From: an uncultured Tateyamaria sp. | GTDB lineage: Bacteria > Pseudomonadota > Alphaproteobacteria > Rhodobacterales > Rhodobacteraceae | NCBI RefSeq assembly: GCF_947503415.1 | Contig: NZ_CANNDS010000002.1 | Location: forward strand, 744,001-808,000 | Direction of reading: 5' to 3' | Length of the DNA: 64,000 nucleotides | Shown: positions 51,401-59,586 of the stretch, piece by piece | How the letters are laid out: every line of letters starts with the position of its first letter | How positions within the stretch are numbered: position 1 is the stretch's first letter | Notes under the pieces: generated by a model | Database searches by the model: none | Seen by the model: only the letters and a program-made list of their open reading frames with translations | What the model was told of the DNA's origin: nothing | Position numbers and translations under genes: made by a program

Positions 51401-52049
51401 GGTATTTCTTGAGCATCTCCAGAAATCCAGTCCAGGCACGACCGTCCGAAGTCGCATTGCTGTCCTGCGTCGTATACCGGCCGGCGGTGTCCAGCAGGAC
51501 GGCATCATTGGTGAACCACCAATCGCAATTCCGGGTCCCACCGACACCGCCAACGGCTTCTTTGCCGATTGTGTCAGCCAGCGGGAACTTGAGGCCGGAA
51601 TTTACAATCGCGGTGGTTTTGCCCGCACCGGGCGGCCCGATCATGATGTACCACGGCAATTGGTACAGATGACCCTTGCCGAGCCAGCCACCGGTCCTGC
51701 TTTTGCGAAGCGTTTGCAGCGCGGTTTTGAGCCGGGTGCCAATCTCGTTCAGTTCGGAGTGTACGGCATCGTCTTCCGCAGTATCCTCGGCGACCTGCTT
51801 GGCCATTTCCTCGGACATCTGGGTGTCACGCGACCGCCGAACAAGCAGAATGATCAGAACGAAGATCGTTGCGGCGGCCAAGATCGAAAACGTCGCCGCC
51901 ACCCGATCGAGGATCGTATCGAACGGACGCACACCTGCAATCTCCAATAGCGGCCCGAGATACCACAAGGGTCCCAACAACAACGCAGCAGTAAAGACCA
52001 CGATACCAATCGGAGACAGTGCGGCGTGTTTGAAAAATCTGCGGATCAT
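48459..52049 (-). CDS. tssM: T6SS inner-membrane protein TssM/IcmF
   Basis: An 1196-residue core part of the membrane complex. Two N-terminal membrane segments (about 14-36 and 50-70) are followed by a cytoplasmic P-loop domain with Walker A GPPGAGKTT (about 138) and TAGRY, a third membrane segment near 460-480 (GVTAFALVTGVLVNSF), and a long periplasmic part that ends in a beta-sandwich contacting TssJ. Length fits the family. The start is 4 bases after the tssL stop. Confidence 0.96.
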   Translation of the reverse strand: MIRRFFKHAALSPIGIVVFTAALLLGPLWYLGPLLEIAGVRPFDTILDRVAATFSILAAATIFVLIILLVRRSRDTQMSEEMAKQVAEDTAEDDAVHSELNEIGTRLKTALQTLRKSRTGGWLGKGHLYQLPWYIMIGPPGAGKTTAIVNSGLKFPLADTIGKEAVGGVGGTRNCDWWFTNDAVLLDTAGRYTTQDSNATSDGRAWTGFLEMLKKYRSRQPINGALVAISLSDLSEMDDVTAASHAQAIRIRLQELRDRLGVSFPVYVVLTKADLVAGFQEFFDGLGSKEREQVWGITFPLEADNGVATPVTDNFRSEFDGLVARLSDHSLERMQTETDFQRRALIAGFPTQMASLREAAERFLGEIFQESRYSDPLLLRGVYFTSGTQEGMPIDRLMAGMARNFGIGRQAIGTGQGQGRSFFLTRLMTDVIFGEAGLVSRDDAVERRTRWATRGAIATGVTAFALVTGVLVNSFVGNRGLIAQTSAKISTFQVLAANIPQSPIADQDLVPIVPGLNILRDLPGNPAATDPEPPRALTYGLYQGDVIGTETAQNYRAALNTLMLPRLLVRLEDVMQSNLNDSAVLFEALKTYMMLGLQVPMDSDHVAAWWAEDWETLFVGQPEFQNDLQGHLNELLGQPMQEIALNGPLVAQVQAILSETPISERVYVSIVTSPQAQALAPFRITEFGGPAASRVLVRPSGRPLSSGIDGVYTREGFYNFFLPQILVAAERIQRDSLILGPGGQIEDSPQALALISRDVLALYETDFVARYDDLLADIDILPMSNLGQATDVINILSGPVSPLRNLLEGVTEQTRLTVLPSVDAVTGVAAAQAQEFAVDELVGSISVDAEDFFNAVRGTLDQIPDADPVPPGQFVEDRFQEIHRLTDRSEGPSELDRVIQLMTDVYDELNRLSLGQNLGTALLGNSENAPARLQAEIGRMPAPMERWATQVVQSSAGAAIGGARSEINTKWQSEVLPFCTRALNGRYPFDRQAQADVTLQDFGRLFGPSGLMETFFDENLARFVDTSQDPWQIRRVNGIDVGVSNAVVQQFQRADDIKNSFFVAPGLPDVTMEITPSALDPNVERVTLESGGQTVSYAHGPPQASALRWPGEQGTRTRVAFTPVRTDVRNDISLDGPWALFRLLDAAEVRRTNVSDRSRIVFNVGGRIAIFQMRAGSALNPFTLDALNTFSCPTSL

Positions 52050-52053
52050 GGCT

Positions 52054-53430
52054 TTAGCCTGCCTCTATAAGGATGACGTCGATACGCCGGTTCTGCGCGC
52101 GCCCGTCCGGAGTGTCGTTCGTGGCGATTGGGTCGTTATCTGCGCGACCTTCAGCGGTGATCCGGTTCGGATCGCTTAGTGTGGTGACGATCTTGTCCAT
52201 CACGGATTCCGCCCGGGCGAGAGACAGCGCCAAGTTCGAAGGAAAGCGCGCGGTGCTGATGGGGACATTGTCGGAATGGCCCGCAACAATGATCCGACCG
52301 GTCTCAGGCTCAAGTGCCGCGGCGACCCGGTCGATCAGTGGACCAATGTCTTCACGCAACACGTCGGAACCTGATCCAAACATCCCCTGACCATTAATGC
52401 GCACCAAAACCGTGTTGCCTTCGCGCGTGACGGTCACCAGCTCCTGCGCAATTTCGGGGGCCAGAAAGGTGCTGATGCGATCTAGGTCATTGACCTGATC
52501 AGGAGGTGGAAGCGGCGCCGGGGGTGGTGGTGGTGCCGGTCGTGCAAGAGTGATCGGCCCGCCAAGATCAAGTGCAAGGATCTGACCACGCACGCGTTCG
52601 GTGTCCAGGCTCAGCAGAAAGGACAGGACAAAGAATGCCAGGGCGGTCAGCGCCGTCGTCAGCCCCGCCAGCAACCACACCGGCATCCAGATCGACAGTA
52701 CGCGATGCGCCACCTTCAACCCCTGCCAATGTGGCGAAAGATCAGGTTCCGCCCTGCCCCGCTGCGCCCGAATGGTGCGCGCCAGTCCGTCGCGCACGGC
52801 AAGGTGCTTTTCCACGCCGCGTGACGCGACACGCAGGCGCCCCTCGAACCCGAGGCTGAGGCACATGTAGAGAAATTCGAGCAAATCCCGATTGCTGCCA
52901 GGATCAGCCTGCAATCGATCCAGCAGGTCGTAAAACCGCTCGCCGCCGTGGGTCTCCTTGTGAAATGTGCCCACCATGCTTTGCTGCGCCCAGATGCTGT
53001 TGCCGCCCCACGGCGTGTTCAGCACAACGTCATCGACCGTGGCGCAGATCGCATAGCGTGCCACCTTGACGATCTGACCCGGCACGCCCGCGACGGATGC
53101 ACGGGTCTCAAAGGCTCGAATTTGGGACACGACACTCTCGCGCAGCTGAGCCGCGTCGGCATGTTGTGCGCGGTTGCGAATGCGGCCAACCAATTGAAAC
53201 AGAGGCGAGGCAGCGGCGCAAAGCGCATTGAACCCGGCAACAACATCCGGCGTCAAAGCAGCTTTCGGATTGGGTGTGGTCACCACAGGTGCCGTACTGG
53301 TTTCAACGTGTTGCATAGGCGCCGCCTGTGGTGGCAGCGGCGCGGGTTCAGGACGTCGGCCACCCGGATTGAGACGGATCACCGTTTTGTCGGTGTCGGT
53401 GGCTTCTGCGAAAGGGTCGTCCTGGGTCAT
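52054..53430 (-). CDS. tssL: T6SS inner-membrane protein TssL with OmpA-like C-terminus
   Basis: A 458-residue protein. A Pro-rich N-terminal part is followed by the DotU domain (FNALCAAASPLFQLVGRIRN, FLYMCLSLGFEGRL), one membrane segment (VWLLAGLTTALTALAFFVLSFLL), a Pro-rich linker (PPPPPAPLPPPD) and an OmpA-like peptidoglycan-binding domain with VAGHSDNVPI and RAQNRRIDVIL. This is the extended TssL type that anchors the complex to the cell wall. Confidence 0.95.
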   Translation of the reverse strand: MTQDDPFAEATDTDKTVIRLNPGGRRPEPAPLPPQAAPMQHVETSTAPVVTTPNPKAALTPDVVAGFNALCAAASPLFQLVGRIRNRAQHADAAQLRESVVSQIRAFETRASVAGVPGQIVKVARYAICATVDDVVLNTPWGGNSIWAQQSMVGTFHKETHGGERFYDLLDRLQADPGSNRDLLEFLYMCLSLGFEGRLRVASRGVEKHLAVRDGLARTIRAQRGRAEPDLSPHWQGLKVAHRVLSIWMPVWLLAGLTTALTALAFFVLSFLLSLDTERVRGQILALDLGGPITLARPAPPPPPAPLPPPDQVNDLDRISTFLAPEIAQELVTVTREGNTVLVRINGQGMFGSGSDVLREDIGPLIDRVAAALEPETGRIIVAGHSDNVPISTARFPSNLALSLARAESVMDKIVTTLSDPNRITAEGRADNDPIATNDTPDGRAQNRRIDVILIEAG

Positions 53431-53457
53431 TGTTATCTCTCCTGCGCGTGTCCGGCA

Positions 53458-54792
53458 TCAGCGGATCGCCCACAGCTCCATCTCAAGATCCGGGAATTCG
53501 CCCGCCACGTGGATCGCCAACCCACCCGAGGCGCGCATTTGCTTCCAATACGGGTTCGCACGATCCAGCTCGAAATAGACGACGCCCGCGTGGTAGGGCA
53601 CTTGGCGCGGCGCGACGGGCAAGGCGCGCAGATCAACGCCCGGCAGGGCCGAGTTGACCAACTGACGGATATCCTCGACCGGCCCCAATTTGGCTTGCGA
53701 TGGAAAGTGCCTGCGCACGCTTTCAGGCGGCACATTGGCCCTGGCAGCCAGCACGAAGCTGGCGCTTGTCAGAAGGGACTTGTCCTCGACCATCGCCACG
53801 GACACGCCGTAGTTCCGTGCCTGAAGCGGGATCGCAACGGCGTTTTGCTCCAGAACCATGCTCAGGTTCTCGCGGAGCGCCCGGATCACAGGCTGAAACA
53901 CAGCGGTCAAATCGGCGTGGCGGTAGATGGGGAATTCCGGTGCGATCTTGTCAGCAGTCATGAAAGTCGCCAACTGACCGGCAAGACCCACAAGCTGCTG
54001 GTAGATCTGAGCGGGATGGGCGTTTTCGATGCTCAGCAAATGGCGGATCTGAGGCAACGCCGCGTTGATTGCTATCAACAGAAGGAAGTCAGAAATTTCA
54101 GCCACGCCCTTGGCAGCACCGGTTTGGCTGAGGCGACCAGACAACGCATGCGCCCTGTGGCTGATCAGCCCTTCAAGTTCCTGCAAAAAGTCATGCAGCG
54201 GTGGTGCGGCGCGGGCATCAAGGCAGGACGCCATGAACCCTTTGTCCAACACGATCTCACCGTCAGCGCGCACCTCGACGATACGGGCAATCGGAATGGC
54301 CAGCCGGTCTGTCAACTCGTCCACATCCAGCGCAAGCATCATCCGCAACTTGCCAACGGCAAGGTCCACAGGGCGACGGTCCCGACCTGTACTGTCGGTG
54401 ATTTCAATCTCACTTGGCACATACCGCGAGCGCGCGGCCGGGTCCTCTGTCAGATCCACCTCGTTTGCGCCTTGCCGCCGTGTCGGCACAGTCAAAAAGA
54501 CAACGGCATTCTTTACCGTTTCCGGCACGTCGAGCGCGGCGGGATGCGCGTCCACCTCCGGGATGCGAAACGCAACACCATCCGGGGTCAAGCCGGAGGC
54601 CGAAGTCACAGCGATCTTGCCCAATCGCAACAACTCGGCATCAAGGACCAGTTCCCGCACGCCCCAGGCATAGGGCGCGACAGAACCTGCCAGACCGGAC
54701 ACCAATGCTTCCAGGTAGCGATCCTGCTGTTGGAAATGGTGCGGCTGGAGGAACAGGCCTTCTTGCCAGATGACTTTGTTTTGCCAAGACAT
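53458..54792 (-). CDS. tssK: T6SS baseplate protein TssK
   Basis: A 444-residue protein with the N-terminal TssK signature VIWQEGLFLQPHHFQQQDRY (residues 7-26) and segments IARIVEVRADGEIVLD and FPDLEMELWAI at the C-terminus. TssK links the baseplate to the membrane complex through TssL/TssM. Gap to tssL 27 bases. Confidence 0.96.
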   Translation of the reverse strand: MSWQNKVIWQEGLFLQPHHFQQQDRYLEALVSGLAGSVAPYAWGVRELVLDAELLRLGKIAVTSASGLTPDGVAFRIPEVDAHPAALDVPETVKNAVVFLTVPTRRQGANEVDLTEDPAARSRYVPSEIEITDSTGRDRRPVDLAVGKLRMMLALDVDELTDRLAIPIARIVEVRADGEIVLDKGFMASCLDARAAPPLHDFLQELEGLISHRAHALSGRLSQTGAAKGVAEISDFLLLIAINAALPQIRHLLSIENAHPAQIYQQLVGLAGQLATFMTADKIAPEFPIYRHADLTAVFQPVIRALRENLSMVLEQNAVAIPLQARNYGVSVAMVEDKSLLTSASFVLAARANVPPESVRRHFPSQAKLGPVEDIRQLVNSALPGVDLRALPVAPRQVPYHAGVVYFELDRANPYWKQMRASGGLAIHVAGEFPDLEMELWAIR

Positions 54793-54815
54793 GCGGTGGG
54801 CTCCTTCGGGGCGCG

Positions 54816-55253
54816 TCAGCGGATAACGACGCGATTACCGGTCAACGTCACCTGAACCGGGTTCGGCGCGTTCGGAACGAGCGTGCGGACTGCCAGAAAC
54901 GCGCCGTTGATATCGCGAAACGCCGCGACAACGCCGATTGCGGCGGGCGGGGTGGCAAAGCTTTTGGTGTCGGCCACGGTGCGTCCGGGTGCGAGGCTGA
55001 ACGGGCTCACGGACACCAGATCGGCACCGAGCGTCGCTTCGGGTTGTTCAAAAACCGCAAAGAAGTCGGACGATCGGAAGCGCTCCGTATCATTGAGGTA
55101 GTAGACCTTGACCTGCGCCGGTGCCCCGCCATTCATGTCGGCAGCCCCGGTGATGGATAAGGTCACGGTGGTCGGCGCAGGACCTTGCTCAGCGCAGCCC
55201 GCTAGGATCGAAAGCGCCATCGCGCAGACCAGAAATGCAATGCGGTTGAACAT
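54816..55253 (-). CDS. tssJ: T6SS outer-membrane lipoprotein TssJ
   Basis: A 145-residue lipoprotein. The signal peptide ends in the lipobox LAGC (Cys at residue 20), then the TssJ beta-sandwich with VTLSITGAADMN and VKVYYLNDTERFRSSDFFAVF. The start at 55253 has a GAAGGGAC site. It holds TssM at the outer membrane. Confidence 0.93.
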   Translation of the reverse strand: MFNRIAFLVCAMALSILAGCAEQGPAPTTVTLSITGAADMNGGAPAQVKVYYLNDTERFRSSDFFAVFEQPEATLGADLVSVSPFSLAPGRTVADTKSFATPPAAIGVVAAFRDINGAFLAVRTLVPNAPNPVQVTLTGNRVVIR

Positions 55254-55264
55254 GTCTTGTCCCT

Positions 55265-56557
55265 TCAAAGTTTGGTGATCTGTTGTTCGTAGGCGCGGGA
55301 AAATTCCTTGCCGAACGTCGACTGAAAATCGTCCTCGGTCTGGCGGGCCAACCGTTCATGATGGCGCACATAGGCATCCCAGCACTGCGCTTTCCGGTTG
55401 CCGCGCAATCCCCCAAAACCAGAGGCGTTTTCAATCTTTGCGGAGACTTCGTTCGGCCCAAGCTGCGCCAAAAGACCCGATAGAGCCGCCTGCATGCCAG
55501 TCATCGTCGCAATCTCATGGGCCTTGATGTCGCGCAGAACCTCAGCGGCCGCACTTTGTGGATCCTGATATCCGCGCCCGGCAGGTTTCAGCATCGCTTC
55601 GATAGCCTGCTCCACGCTGACAGAGAATTTCAGCGGATTGTTCTGGTCAGCCCCGATCATTGTCCGTGCGACCCGCATCTCACTTTTGAGAGCCGCCCGG
55701 GTCATCATGATGTCGCGCATTCCAGCGATCATCGTGGCCATGACCCGTCCCATACGGCCCATCACTTCTTCGGCCCGTTCTGGCGGGATACTCAGGTCTG
55801 TGACGCCGAGGCCCGCAACGAAGGCCTGCACAGCCGCATCAGCTTCCGCGCCTTGCGGTTGACTGGCAGGCACCGGAGTTGGAGCAGGTGAAGCCTCAGG
55901 AATGGGCATTTGTTCAGGTTCTTGCGCAGGCGTTTCCTCCGCAGGTGGAACTACCAACCCGTCTTCCCAGTCGTCAGGTATGACGGTGTTCAGTGCGCGT
56001 GGCGCGACAAAGTGATCTCGCTCGGCGGGCGTGTGATCCGGTGCGCTGGCCCCGATTTGAGGATGCGCATCAAACGGATCGCTGCTCATGGATTGCGCTG
56101 CATCGACAGGCCCACTCAACAGGGCGTCAAGGAACGCGCTGTCTTCATCATCGATCCCCGCCAAAGGAGTTTGACCGGACGGTGCCGCGGCAGGTAATGA
56201 ATCCGGCAAGTCGCGCGAAGGGTTGTCCGCGTCGCAAACCTCTTCGTTGATATTGACGACAAGTTCGAATTCGCCCAAAAGGATCACGTCACCAGAACTC
56301 AATGGTGTAGGCGTGGCTTCAAGCCGGTCCTCCTGATAATTGAGGAACGTGCCGTTGGTCGACATATCCGTGACAACAAAGCTCTCGCCACTCCGTTCGA
56401 CGACGCAGTGCCTTTTTGAAAGGTGACGATCCGGATCAGGCAGCACGAGGTCGTTGTCGTCGCCCCGCCCTACAGTGATCGTATCGCCCGCCATCGTCAC
56501 CTCGATCGGCGCATTTGTTGACGAACCGGCATGATGTGCTTTCAAGGAGAGTGACAT
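55265..56557 (-). CDS. tagH: T6SS FHA-domain protein (TagH/Fha)
   Basis: A 430-residue protein. Residues about 20-100 form the FHA domain: TVGRGDDNDLVLPD, SKRHC and the STNGTFLN loop with the phosphothreonine-contact residues. A long Asp/Pro-rich linker follows, then a C-terminal T6SS-FHA domain (from about 240; IPPERAEEVMGRMGRVMATM and FGKEFSRAYEQQI). The start at 56557 has AAGGAGAG upstream; a longer frame to 56968 overlaps the PAAR gene. FHA binds a phosphorylated partner to trigger assembly; the PP2C in this operon is the likely opposite. Confidence 0.92.
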   Translation of the reverse strand: MSLSLKAHHAGSSTNAPIEVTMAGDTITVGRGDDNDLVLPDPDRHLSKRHCVVERSGESFVVTDMSTNGTFLNYQEDRLEATPTPLSSGDVILLGEFELVVNINEEVCDADNPSRDLPDSLPAAAPSGQTPLAGIDDEDSAFLDALLSGPVDAAQSMSSDPFDAHPQIGASAPDHTPAERDHFVAPRALNTVIPDDWEDGLVVPPAEETPAQEPEQMPIPEASPAPTPVPASQPQGAEADAAVQAFVAGLGVTDLSIPPERAEEVMGRMGRVMATMIAGMRDIMMTRAALKSEMRVARTMIGADQNNPLKFSVSVEQAIEAMLKPAGRGYQDPQSAAAEVLRDIKAHEIATMTGMQAALSGLLAQLGPNEVSAKIENASGFGGLRGNRKAQCWDAYVRHHERLARQTEDDFQSTFGKEFSRAYEQQITKL

Positions 56558-56562
56558 CGCCT

Positions 56563-56853
56563 TCAGCCTCCGATCAGCACGGTCAAGCAACCCATCACGA
56601 TTGCGCCGCCATGAGCACACGTATCCCCCATACGGGCCTGTGGTTTCTTGCCGGTGAGTACGGTCATCGACCCTTTGGCCACGATGTCCGGCGGGCCAAC
56701 ACAGACCGCCATCGCCGTGGCAGTCGCCGCTGGCATCATGCCGATCAAGACGGTTGGCGTCGGTGTGACAACGGGACCGCCAACATGCGGCACAACACCG
56801 GTCACCATCGGGCAGACGTGCATGTCTGCAACTCGGGCGGCGGGCAATGTCAT
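56563..56853 (-). CDS. PAAR-domain spike tip protein
   Basis: A 96-residue PAAR protein: N-terminal AARVADMHVCP, GPPDIVAKGSMTVLTGKKPQARMGD and the C-terminal CAHGGAIV with Cys/His for zinc. It sharpens the VgrG spike and may carry effectors. No effector extension is present, so effectors would attach non-covalently. It lies 5 bases before tagH. Confidence 0.92.
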   Translation of the reverse strand: MTLPAARVADMHVCPMVTGVVPHVGGPVVTPTPTVLIGMMPAATATAMAVCVGPPDIVAKGSMTVLTGKKPQARMGDTCAHGGAIVMGCLTVLIGG

Positions 56854-56855
56854 GG

Positions 56856-57521
56856 CTATACCTCGTTCGGGTTGGCGGCTGTGCCAGCACCTGATGTACT
56901 GGCGGTTCCTTTGGTAAGTGCCGCCTTGTCCGAATTTGGTTCGATTTTACCGTTCCCACCGCGTGCAATATTCAGCCCACGCTCGAGAAAGAGTGCACTG
57001 CGCTCGGCTACAGTGGCTTCGTCCGCGTAAAGCGCGATCAAAAGCATGCTGTAGACCGCGGCACCCACGGCGCCATTTGGGGCCGCGTGATCATCGAACT
57101 CCCCCGGCCCCATTGTGCCATCGGCAAAACACGCGGCCATGGCACAAAACACCGTATCGTCATCTTGTTTCGCGGCATCCAACGCCTCGCGTGCGGCAAG
57201 CCGCGTGTCGAAACCTGGCTGCCGCACCCATTGCTCAGCGGCGCCGACAGCAGAGGTTTGGGCGCCCATCTCGCGTGCGGCAAGGCAGGACCACCAGGTC
57301 GCCTCGCGCGGTGGAAGGGTGTGCGCCAGAATTTGCAGCATATCGAGGAGCGCGGACTTGTTGTGAAGTTCCGCAAGAACCTCGGATGCCGACGCGCTTG
57401 CCGGTGCATCCAGTTCGGTCTGCAACGTTACACTGTGCTTTGTGAGGACGCGGGCTGCGGGGCCGGGCGGCAGTTTGTGCAAGTCGTCAAATGAAAGACC
57501 AGCTGGTGATGGATGGGACAT
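56856..57521 (-). CDS. DUF6931-like T6SS-associated protein
   Basis: A 221-residue protein in the slot between VgrG and PAAR. The segment LPPREATWWSCLAAREMGAQ (near residue 73) is typical of a family seen in alphaproteobacterial T6SS operons (DUF6931), and an Ala-rich helical part follows (WVRQPGFDTRLAAREALDAA, AAVYSMLLIALYADE). The start ATG 57521 has AGAGGTGG upstream; a GTG at 57530 is also possible. The role is not known; the position suggests an adaptor loading cargo on VgrG or PAAR. Confidence 0.78.
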   Translation of the reverse strand: MSHPSPAGLSFDDLHKLPPGPAARVLTKHSVTLQTELDAPASASASEVLAELHNKSALLDMLQILAHTLPPREATWWSCLAAREMGAQTSAVGAAEQWVRQPGFDTRLAAREALDAAKQDDDTVFCAMAACFADGTMGPGEFDDHAAPNGAVGAAVYSMLLIALYADEATVAERSALFLERGLNIARGGNGKIEPNSDKAALTKGTASTSGAGTAANPNEV

Positions 57522-57532
57522 CGCGACCACCT

Positions 57533-59533
57533 CTAGTTGATCATGGTCAAGCTGCCCTTGACCATCAAAATACCGGAGGACTTCAACTGGGTCATGCCGC
57601 CACCTTCGAGCTTGAGCATCCCCTTGCCACTGAGCGACGCTTGTCCCTTGCCCTCAAGCGCCAGCTGACCACCAGCGTTTATCTTGGCGGTGGCCGACGC
57701 CTTCACCTCGACCTGCGGCGCCGAGATCGTGATACCGGTAGGCGTCATCTCGATCTGCGCACCGCCGCATTTCAAAGTGATCTTGGATTTCGCCGTCACC
57801 GTCAGCGCTGTGCCCACATCCATCTCGGCGCTCTTGGCCACGTCCAGACTGTGCGTGCCGCCAATCGTTTCGGTCTTGTCGCCGTGGATGGTCTGCTTGA
57901 GAAAGCCCTTGTCCTTGTGGCCAAGACCAACCTCGATCTCGGCGTTATTCTTGATGATCTGCTTGAAGTCGCGCTCGGATTGCAGACGCACGAACTCCGC
58001 GCCTTTCTTGTCCTCAAACACCAGCTCGCTAAAGCCGTTTCCGCCCTTGGAACTGTCTGTCTTGATGCCCATCTGCGTGGCATTGCCGGGCAGTGGGAAC
58101 GGGGACTTTGTGTCGCCATTATAGACCATGCCGGTGATAATTGGTCGGTCGGGATCACCCTGTTCGAACTGAACGACGACTTCCTGCCCGACGCGTGGAA
58201 TGGCCATCATGCCCCATCCCTTGCCGCTCCAGGGCACAGTCGACCTGACCCAGCAAGATGACGTCTCATCCTGCTTGCCGTCGCGGTCCCAATGGAACTG
58301 GATTTTCACCCGACCGAATTTGTCAGTCCACACCTCCTCCCCGGCCTTGCCAACCACCACGGCTGTCTGCACTCCGGGGTTCTCCGGACGGGGCGTGCGC
58401 GCAGGAGCACGGTATGGCTCACGAGCGGGCTGGACCTCGATGCTGCAGCGGTAAAGGTCTGGATTGGTGCCGGCATCAAAATCCAGCACGGGACCCAGGA
58501 TCGCATCCACGATATCTCGATCTTCAATGATCACATCGATCTGTATTTGATGTTGCGCGCGAACGACCAGGTAATCGTTGTTCTCGGCTTTGCGGGGGTG
58601 CTTGTTCAGCTTGAATGTTGCCCCCACAAGCATCTGCCGAACGCTGCCCACGGCCCGCGCCCGGTGGGTTTGCGCAGCGAACCCTTCGACTTTGACCCGC
58701 GCCTGATGTTCGCCCGTTCCGGCACTGACGTGACGGCCCGGGTAATCATAGATTTCATAGCCATTGTGCGCGCTGCGCCCCTTCGGCAATGACTTGACCG
58801 AAGACAGGTCGGTCTTGGGCTTTTCAAAATCGTAGCTCTGCAGCGACACCTTTCCCGGGCGTATCTGCTCAGACCCGCGCCATTCGTAGATGTGATCCTC
58901 ATCCCGGAACATATCGGCGGCGCGCACATAGTAGTTCAGCTGTCCGTGGTCGATGAGCGGTTCATGACTGCTGGCGTCGTCGGCAAGGATCAGGGTTTCG
59001 CGAGTCTGGTCGTATTGGTGAAAGTAGTAAATGCCCTCCTCCTCCATCAATCGCGAGATGAAGTCGAAATCGCTTTCACGGTATTGCACGCAATAGGTCC
59101 GTTTTTCGAAGCGGTGCTTTGTCTTGTCCTTGAAGTCCGAAAAACCGTGTGCGCCGAAGACATCCTTGATGATCTCGATCACGGTCTTGTCTTGGAAAAT
59201 CCGGCAGTTGTTCGTTTGGGTCAAAAACCACACCCATGGACGCAACTCCGCCCGGAAGTAGCCTTGGCTGCCTGATGCGCCAAGGAATTCAGCCGACACG
59301 CAGCGCGCTTGAAAATAACGTGTTTTCTTTTTGGGCGCATCCAGGTCGATGCGCATCCGCTCACCCACCAGCTTTTGCAGATCAAGGTCGAGGTCCGTGG
59401 ACATGAATTCGACGGTCATGTGGGGGATTTCGCTCAGGGCTTCGTCGACCTGCGCGCGCACAAGATAGCCTTTGATGCGATTGGGCAAGATCAGCGTCGC
59501 TGGCCGGTTTTCCAAAAGGATATCCTTGGACAT
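57533..59533 (-). CDS. vgrG: T6SS spike protein VgrG (TssI)
   Basis: A 666-residue VgrG. The N-terminal gp27-like part (MTVEFMSTDLDLDL), the SDFDFISRLMEEEGIYYF motif, the gp5 OB part (GRVKIQFHWDRDGK, CWVRSTVPWSGKGWG, IPRVGQEVVVQFEQGDPDRPI) and the C-terminal beta-helix with repeated short strands are in order. No C-terminal effector domain is added. It sits between the sheath gene and the DUF6931-like and PAAR genes. Confidence 0.96.
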   Translation of the reverse strand: MSKDILLENRPATLILPNRIKGYLVRAQVDEALSEIPHMTVEFMSTDLDLDLQKLVGERMRIDLDAPKKKTRYFQARCVSAEFLGASGSQGYFRAELRPWVWFLTQTNNCRIFQDKTVIEIIKDVFGAHGFSDFKDKTKHRFEKRTYCVQYRESDFDFISRLMEEEGIYYFHQYDQTRETLILADDASSHEPLIDHGQLNYYVRAADMFRDEDHIYEWRGSEQIRPGKVSLQSYDFEKPKTDLSSVKSLPKGRSAHNGYEIYDYPGRHVSAGTGEHQARVKVEGFAAQTHRARAVGSVRQMLVGATFKLNKHPRKAENNDYLVVRAQHQIQIDVIIEDRDIVDAILGPVLDFDAGTNPDLYRCSIEVQPAREPYRAPARTPRPENPGVQTAVVVGKAGEEVWTDKFGRVKIQFHWDRDGKQDETSSCWVRSTVPWSGKGWGMMAIPRVGQEVVVQFEQGDPDRPIITGMVYNGDTKSPFPLPGNATQMGIKTDSSKGGNGFSELVFEDKKGAEFVRLQSERDFKQIIKNNAEIEVGLGHKDKGFLKQTIHGDKTETIGGTHSLDVAKSAEMDVGTALTVTAKSKITLKCGGAQIEMTPTGITISAPQVEVKASATAKINAGGQLALEGKGQASLSGKGMLKLEGGGMTQLKSSGILMVKGSLTMIN

Positions 59534-59586
59534 TCAACATACCTCCCGGCTGGGCGCGCACGCGTGGGTGTTGCGGCACATGCCCA

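Noticed and set aside
52948-54855. Plus-strand open frame of 635 codons
   Set aside because: Antisense to tssL and tssK, both certain; product has no family likeness.
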